DNA of 15,316 nucleotides, from NCBI GenBank assembly GCA_020434645.1, contig JAGRAK010000016.1, positions 1 to 15,316 of the forward strand. The letters are read 5' to 3'. Positions 14,605 to 15,316 of the stretch are shown here, one piece after another (positions within the stretch are counted from its first letter, which is position 1; each line of letters opens with the position of its first letter). This DNA comes from Bdellovibrionales bacterium (GTDB taxonomy: Bacteria > Bdellovibrionota > Bdellovibrionia > Bdellovibrionales > UBA1609). A program made the translations under genes and the position numbers. The notes beneath the pieces are model-generated. The model made no database searches, was not told where the DNA came from, and worked only from the letters and a program-made list of their open reading frames with translations.

Positions 14605-15316
14605 ATGACAGATTCTGACTTACTTTCATCTATCGACAAGTATTGGGAAGACCAAATTGTGCCCGCACTAAAAACGTACATTGAAATACCGGCCAAATCC
14701 CCATCATTCGACCCCGACTGGAAGAAGTCGGGGCACATTCACCGCGCACTCGAACTTGTCGTCAAGTGGATTGACGACAAAAAAATACCAAACTTAAAAA
14801 AAGAAGTTTTTGAAGAACCTGGGCGCACTCCACTTCTACTTCTCGATTTGCCAGGCGATTATGAATATCAAGTTCTTATGTACGGACACCTCGACAAGCA
14901 ACCTGAAATGACCGGCTGGTCTGAAGGCCTCGCGCCCTGGAAGGCTGTTCGCCGCGAAGATAAACTCTACGGCCGTGGCGGCGCCGACGATGGATACGCC
15001 GTATTTGCTAGCATCTGCGCCATTGAACATCTCATCAAGAGTAAATCAAAACGTCCACACATAAAAGTGGCCATAGAATTTAGCGAAGAAAGCGGATCAA
15101 CTGATTTGCCTCACTATTTTGAATCACATGCTCAAGAATTTGGGACACCCGATTTAATTATTTGTCTCGATTCTGGCGCTGGTAATTATGATCAGTTTTG
15201 GATGACCACTTCTCTTCGCGGACTTATCACTGGCAATCTGAACGTACAAGTTTTGAATGAAGGCGTTCACTCTGGAGACGCCAGTGGCGTTGTACCATCT
15301 TCATTTCGTGTGGCGA
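14605..15316 (+). CDS. M20-family metallopeptidase (dipeptidase-like), 3' end cut off by the window
   Basis: The first 237 residues of a zinc exopeptidase, read from ATG 14605 with GGAGG four bases upstream and open to the window end. Seen: MYGHLDKQPE with metal-binding His95 and Asp97, LYGRGGADDGYA with the bridging Asp128, EFSEESGS with the catalytic and metal Glu at 161-162, and CLDSGAG with Asp189. The motifs are those of the M20 dipeptidase/carnosinase-like group, in which the lid (dimerisation) domain begins near LRGLITGNL (204-212) and carries His222 (VHSGD). The rest of the lid and the last zinc ligand lie beyond the window. No signal peptide is seen, so it is probably cytoplasmic. 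Substrate cannot be told; the group includes dipeptidases, deacylases and carboxypeptidases. It is divergent from the astacin gene. Confidence 0.87.
   Translation, partial: MTDSDLLSSIDKYWEDQIVPALKTYIEIPAKSPSFDPDWKKSGHIHRALELVVKWIDDKKIPNLKKEVFEEPGRTPLLLLDLPGDYEYQVLMYGHLDKQPEMTGWSEGLAPWKAVRREDKLYGRGGADDGYAVFASICAIEHLIKSKSKRPHIKVAIEFSEESGSTDLPHYFESHAQEFGTPDLIICLDSGAGNYDQFWMTTSLRGLITGNLNVQVLNEGVHSGDASGVVPSSFRVA

Noticed and set aside
1..15316. CRISPR array, tRNA, transposon or prophage
   Set aside because: No regularly spaced repeats, cloverleaf-like sequence, transposase or integrase motif, or phage gene was found on either strand.

Overview
The window looks like chromosomal DNA of a Gram-negative bacterium with GC content in the mid-40s by eye. 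It carries an LPS heptose kinase, two lipoprotein genes with clear lipoboxes, a membrane-associated (class 2) dihydroorotate dehydrogenase and an EpmA-type enzyme. The mix of housekeeping genes with large exported proteins (astacin protease, GLUG-repeat lipoprotein, exported kinase-like protein) and a histone H1-like tail would fit the Bdellovibrio/deltaproteobacterial group, but that placement is an inference from gene content only. No tRNA, rRNA, CRISPR array, insertion sequence or phage gene was seen.

Layout. Bases 1-203 hold no gene that can be assigned. On the minus strand follow a small lipoprotein gene (204-650) and, upstream of it, a stand-alone heptose-7-phosphate kinase gene (701-1717). 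Divergent from these is a very tight plus-strand operon: glutamate dehydrogenase, PyrD, a MutT-like Nudix hydrolase and a GT4 glycosyltransferase (1865-5876), with overlapping or abutting reading frames. A separate HU/IHF-type DNA-binding protein follows (5979-6260). It converges on, and overlaps by 17 bases, an EpmA-like lysyl-tRNA-synthetase paralogue on the minus strand (6244-7515) that carries an unusual extra N-terminal domain. Divergent from that, a lysine-rich coiled-coil protein (7645-8169) is followed within 18 bases by full-length glycine decarboxylase GcvP (8188-11034).

The right part is an exported-protein region on the minus strand. In transcription order it holds an astacin-type metalloprotease (14410-13586), a GLUG-repeat lipoprotein (13477-12140) and an exported protein with protein-kinase-like motifs (12049-11078). 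The last gene, on the plus strand from 14605, is an M20 metallopeptidase cut off by the window end.

Working together: the left operon joins amino-nitrogen metabolism (glutamate dehydrogenase), pyrimidine synthesis (PyrD), nucleotide-pool cleaning (Nudix) and a sugar transferase, and is probably one transcript. GcvP would work with GcvT, GcvH and Lpd, whose genes are not here. EpmA would modify elongation factor P, also encoded elsewhere. The three exported minus-strand genes are neighbours but have gaps of about 90-110 bases, so co-regulation is possible, not shown. The most unusual items are the exported kinase-like protein, the OB-like domain on EpmA, and the H1-like protein next to gcvP.
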